Positions 15,222-17,706 of a stretch of 17,706 nucleotides of DNA are shown in pieces. The notes under the pieces are model-generated. The model was not told the DNA's origin, made no database searches, and saw only the letters and a list, made by a program, of their open reading frames with translations. The DNA is from Oscillospiraceae bacterium (GTDB taxonomy: Bacteria > Bacillota_A > Clostridia > Saccharofermentanales > Saccharofermentanaceae): NCBI GenBank assembly GCA_902791885.1, contig CADAXO010000025.1, positions 1 to 17,706 of the forward strand, given 5' to 3'. A program made the translations under genes and the position numbers. How positions within the stretch are numbered: the first letter of the stretch is position 1; every line of letters begins with the position of its first letter.

Positions 15222-15803
15222 TCAGGCAGCCTTGTGTTTTCTTTGTTCCCACTTCTTACGAACTGCCTTCTCGATGTGGTATCCTGCGCAGCCGGAGATC
15301 AGACCGATAAATATTCCGCCAAGAACATCCGTCGGATAATGAACACCGACATAAAGCCTTGAGAAAGCAAGGAGCACCGCATAAAGAAGCATTCCGAGCG
15401 TAGCCAGTCTGTAACCTTTTGTCTTGGACAGGCCGCCGTCGATTCCGTAGATAAGAGCGTACAACATAACTCCCGCGAATGCGAAAGTAACGCCGGTGTG
15501 ACCTGACGGGAAAGAATAATCAGGCTGAGGCTCTATCATAAGAATAAGGTCTTCTATAACCTCATAAGGCCTTATTCTCGCGACCAGATTCTTAATAAGA
15601 ACATTATTGATGATGAACTCGATTCCGATACTGAAGGCCGTAAGATGTCCAAGTATCCTGGTCTTCGGAATAAGGATAAGGATGAAAGCCACAGCTATAC
15701 AAAGTATTCCGTAATCACCAGTGTGGGTGATGAAAATCATGATAGGATCCAGAAAATCGTTACGTATGTACTCCTGAATGAAAAGAAGAAGATCTCCGTC
15801 CAT
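15222..15803 (-). CDS. PAP2-family membrane phosphatase
   Basis: The 193-aa product has five to six membrane helices and the three PAP2 catalytic motifs. These are KNLVARIRP (K71, R78), YSFPSGHTG (P99-H102) and SRLYVGVHYPTD (S148, R149, H155, D159). The two His residues are the usual nucleophile and acid in a covalent phospho-histidine mechanism. Likely substrates are lipid phosphates such as undecaprenyl pyrophosphate or phosphatidic acid, at the outer face of the membrane. GAGGT lies five bases before the ATG, and the stop of the DUF4214 gene is only nine bases upstream. Linkage to a lipoprotein gene fits an envelope role. Confidence 0.92.
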   Translation of the reverse strand: MDGDLLLFIQEYIRNDFLDPIMIFITHTGDYGILCIAVAFILILIPKTRILGHLTAFSIGIEFIINNVLIKNLVARIRPYEVIEDLILMIEPQPDYSFPSGHTGVTFAFAGVMLYALIYGIDGGLSKTKGYRLATLGMLLYAVLLAFSRLYVGVHYPTDVLGGIFIGLISGCAGYHIEKAVRKKWEQRKHKAA

Positions 15804-15812
15804 TAATACCTC

Positions 15813-16991
15813 TTACTGCAGCTCGATATTCTCGAGACTGTACTCGATCATTACTATCATGCCGATACTTACCTGGGTGTCAGTGCCGTTTACGCTGAAC
15901 AGCTCTTCGCCTTCCTGTATCGTATCCTCGTAATAGGAGACTTCGTCATCAGCGATCTTAAGTGACATAGCACTGCCTTCAAGTGTCAGCTCGCATACGC
16001 CGGATGCGTATTCGATACCGTCGCCTTCAACGGGAGTAAAGCCCGATGCCGCGCAAAGAGCATCCATATCGAAGACACTCTGACCGTCGTCACCTGTCGT
16101 GATGAACTGATAAATACGTCTGTGGATAGCGACATTTCTGCCGTCAACGCTGTAGTTGAATACAGATGAAGGAATACCGTCATCAAGCTCGGGTGTCTCA
16201 CCTACGATATGGCCGTTTCCGAGGCCGATACCGAGAGAATTACAGATGTTGGCAAACTCGCCTTCCTCGGCGCATATGATGCCGTTAACGAGTTCAAGAC
16301 GGGTCATGCCGTCGTTAAGGAGAGTAAGGTTATAAGCCATACCGCCGTCATCGATGTTACGGTTAAGGACACCGAGATAGAAATTCGTAAGGAACTCGGA
16401 ATCGTCCAGACCGCGCTCTGTGAACTCAGGGCTTTGAACGATTACATTTACCATCTCGATTCCGCTTCTGCTGCCGCTTCTTAATCTTCTTACGTTATCG
16501 GTAAGCTCATCAAGCGTAGGATATCTTCCGAGCATATGAACGTAGAGTCTGTCAACGAATGCAGCAAGTCCCGCATTCTCTTCCGCATCGCAGACATCAT
16601 CACCAGTGACGATATTGAATTCGACAGAAGTCTGACCTAAAGCAGTCTCACCGTTTCCGATGATATCAACGGTAACGGTTCCTAAGTTTACGTTATTGGA
16701 ATAGTTATCAAGCCAGTAATCCACACCCTCCGTGAGTGTCCTACCTTCGAAGGTTACCGTGGGAGTTACGTAGATAGCCGAGCCCGTGTAGATCTGGTCG
16801 GGGATGGGATCGACCTCTGCGAGAGTCATATCCGCAGGAGGAAGAGTTGTCTCAGTGATCTCCGTCTCCTCTGCCTGCGCTGCATCACCCGTCTCGCCTG
16901 CCGCACCGGGGGCAGCCGTACAGGCCGATGTCATCAGGATAGTTCCTGCCAGAATACATGAAGTTATGCATGAAGCTGTCTTTCTTCTCAT
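15813..16991 (-). CDS. Lipoprotein with Ig-like and DUF4214 domains
   Basis: The 392-aa product starts MRRKTASCITSCILAGTILM and has a signal peptide ending TSAC, a plausible but imperfect lipobox, then a long Thr/Glu/Ala-rich linker. Residues about 60-130 form an Ig-like surface domain of the kind common in Clostridia, with a pattern YTGSAIYVTPTV, EGVDYWLDNYSNNVNLGTV. Residues about 140-255 show two DUF4214 repeats (FVDRLYVHMLGRYPTLDEL and EFLTNFYLGVLNRNIDDGG). A C-terminal beta-rich domain of about 110 residues follows. DUF4214 is found in surface and secreted proteins, often linked to attachment or polysaccharide, but its role is not established. An in-frame TTG at 17006 is rejected because GGAGGG precedes the ATG at 16991 by seven bases. 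It follows hisS by 26 bases. Confidence 0.85.
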   Translation of the reverse strand: MRRKTASCITSCILAGTILMTSACTAAPGAAGETGDAAQAEETEITETTLPPADMTLAEVDPIPDQIYTGSAIYVTPTVTFEGRTLTEGVDYWLDNYSNNVNLGTVTVDIIGNGETALGQTSVEFNIVTGDDVCDAEENAGLAAFVDRLYVHMLGRYPTLDELTDNVRRLRSGSRSGIEMVNVIVQSPEFTERGLDDSEFLTNFYLGVLNRNIDDGGMAYNLTLLNDGMTRLELVNGIICAEEGEFANICNSLGIGLGNGHIVGETPELDDGIPSSVFNYSVDGRNVAIHRRIYQFITTGDDGQSVFDMDALCAASGFTPVEGDGIEYASGVCELTLEGSAMSLKIADDEVSYYEDTIQEGEELFSVNGTDTQVSIGMIVMIEYSLENIELQ

Positions 16992-17017
16992 GTCACACCC
17001 TCCCAAATCTTAAGCTT

Positions 17018-17706
17018 TTAAAGGTTAAGCTTGATGATATTGTCAAAGCCCGCACTCTTCGCACGGGAATAGAACTTGTCTGTCTTCTTCGGATTGGTAA
17101 CGAGTATCAAAGTAACGTCAGCCTCTCCCTCGAGCTTCTCCGACTCCCTGATCGCCTCAAGGATATCCTCGCTCTTATAAAGGATCGCTGTTCTCGTTCT
17201 TTTGCCTTCAAGCTCGATATTGTTCTCGGTTACGATGGAGAATATCCTCTCGAATCCGATCGAGAATCCGACCGCGGGGATCTGCTCACCCGTAAATCTT
17301 CCGATAAGTCCGTCATATCTTCCGCCGCCTGCGACAGTTCCTCCGAACTCCTCGGATGCAACTTCGAATACGGTACCTGTGTAGTAACCCTGTCCTCTTA
17401 CAAGTGAAGGATCGAAGACAACATCATATTCGTCAGACAACTGATTCGATGTATCGATGATCGTTCGAAGCGAAGCGATAGCCTCTGCAGCATCGTCCTT
17501 GCAGTAAGCAGCCATATCATCAAGCGTGATCGAATCCTTGCTGATCAAAGAAGAAAGGCTCTCGATCGCGGAAGCGGGCATCCCCTTCTCGCCAAGCTCA
17601 GAAGCTACACCGTCGGCACCGATCTTGTCGAGCTTATCGAAAGTAACACATACGGTATCAAGAGAGTCTGCGGGGAAACCCATGGAAGACAGTGTTCCTC
17701 TTAATA
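17018..17706 (-). CDS. hisS: Histidine--tRNA ligase, C-terminal part (5' end outside window)
   Basis: Histidyl-tRNA synthetase charges tRNA-His in the cytoplasm. The visible frame is open to the right edge, continuing upstream of the internal Met of [10 protein letters not shown]. It includes [10 protein letters not shown], then [14 protein letters not shown] and [13 protein letters not shown], the histidine-binding and motif-3 region, and [13 protein letters not shown], the class II motif 3 Arg segment. The C-terminal anticodon-binding domain is short (about 60 residues, ending FDNIIKLNL). It matches the layout seen in some Clostridia HisRS forms rather than the longer classical one. The DUF4214 gene follows by 26 bases on the same strand. 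Confidence 0.9.
   Translation of the reverse strand, partial: LRGTLSSMGFPADSLDTVCVTFDKLDKIGADGVASELGEKGMPASAIESLSSLISKDSITLDDMAAYCKDDAAEAIASLRTIIDTSNQLSDEYDVVFDPSLVRGQGYYTGTVFEVASEEFGGTVAGGGRYDGLIGRFTGEQIPAVGFSIGFERIFSIVTENNIELEGKRTRTAILYKSEDILEAIRESEKLEGEADVTLILVTNPKKTDKFYSRAKSAGFDNIIKLNL

Overview
The window looks like an accessory stretch of a Clostridia-type (Bacillota) chromosome. The signs are strong GGAGG-type ribosome binding sites, a mix of ATG, GTG and TTG starts, moderate GC, and typical gut or rumen Clostridia families: a DUF4214/Ig-like lipoprotein, a degenerate-GGDEF/EAL protein, a TPR-containing XRE regulator and a small NRPS. The genus cannot be fixed from sequence alone. Most genes run on the minus strand. 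Only a c-di-GMP phosphodiesterase-like gene (3934-5682) and a membrane protein (5772-6428) run on the plus strand.

Layout from left to right. Positions 1-1347 (minus) hold a row of small genes: a PAS protein, a two-helix membrane protein, a TPR-like peptide, a three-helix membrane protein, and a soluble acidic domain apparently separated from that membrane protein by one base. Positions 1348-1785 hold a good hairpin terminator and a possible 50-aa gene. Positions 1786-3666 (minus) are a tight cupin / methyltransferase / DinB-like / TfoX-N operon with a recognisable promoter. Positions 3934-6428 (plus) hold the GGDEF-EAL gene and a membrane protein whose promoter overlaps a perfect 25-bp dyad. 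Positions 6468-7097 (minus) encode an unrecognised acidic protein. Its upstream region carries four tandem ~51-bp units built from alternately oriented CGAC(T/G)AAATCT elements. Positions 7549-10485 (minus) encode a stand-alone A-T-C NRPS module with an unusual binding pocket, its own promoter and a terminator. Positions 10638-11911 (minus) encode an SGNH esterase and a flavin-reductase-fold protein.

Positions 11963-17706 (minus) form one long closely spaced run: hisS (3' part), DUF4214 lipoprotein, PAP2 phosphatase, EamA exporter, ECF-S-like membrane protein, unknown membrane protein, and XRE-TPR regulator. Overlaps and very short gaps suggest co-transcription with translational coupling.

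The parts most worth a second look are the atypical A-T-C NRPS gene, the 51-bp repeat array next to it, the dyad-covered promoter at 5709-5743, and the apparent one-base split near position 157. No tRNA, rRNA, CRISPR array or insertion sequence was seen.
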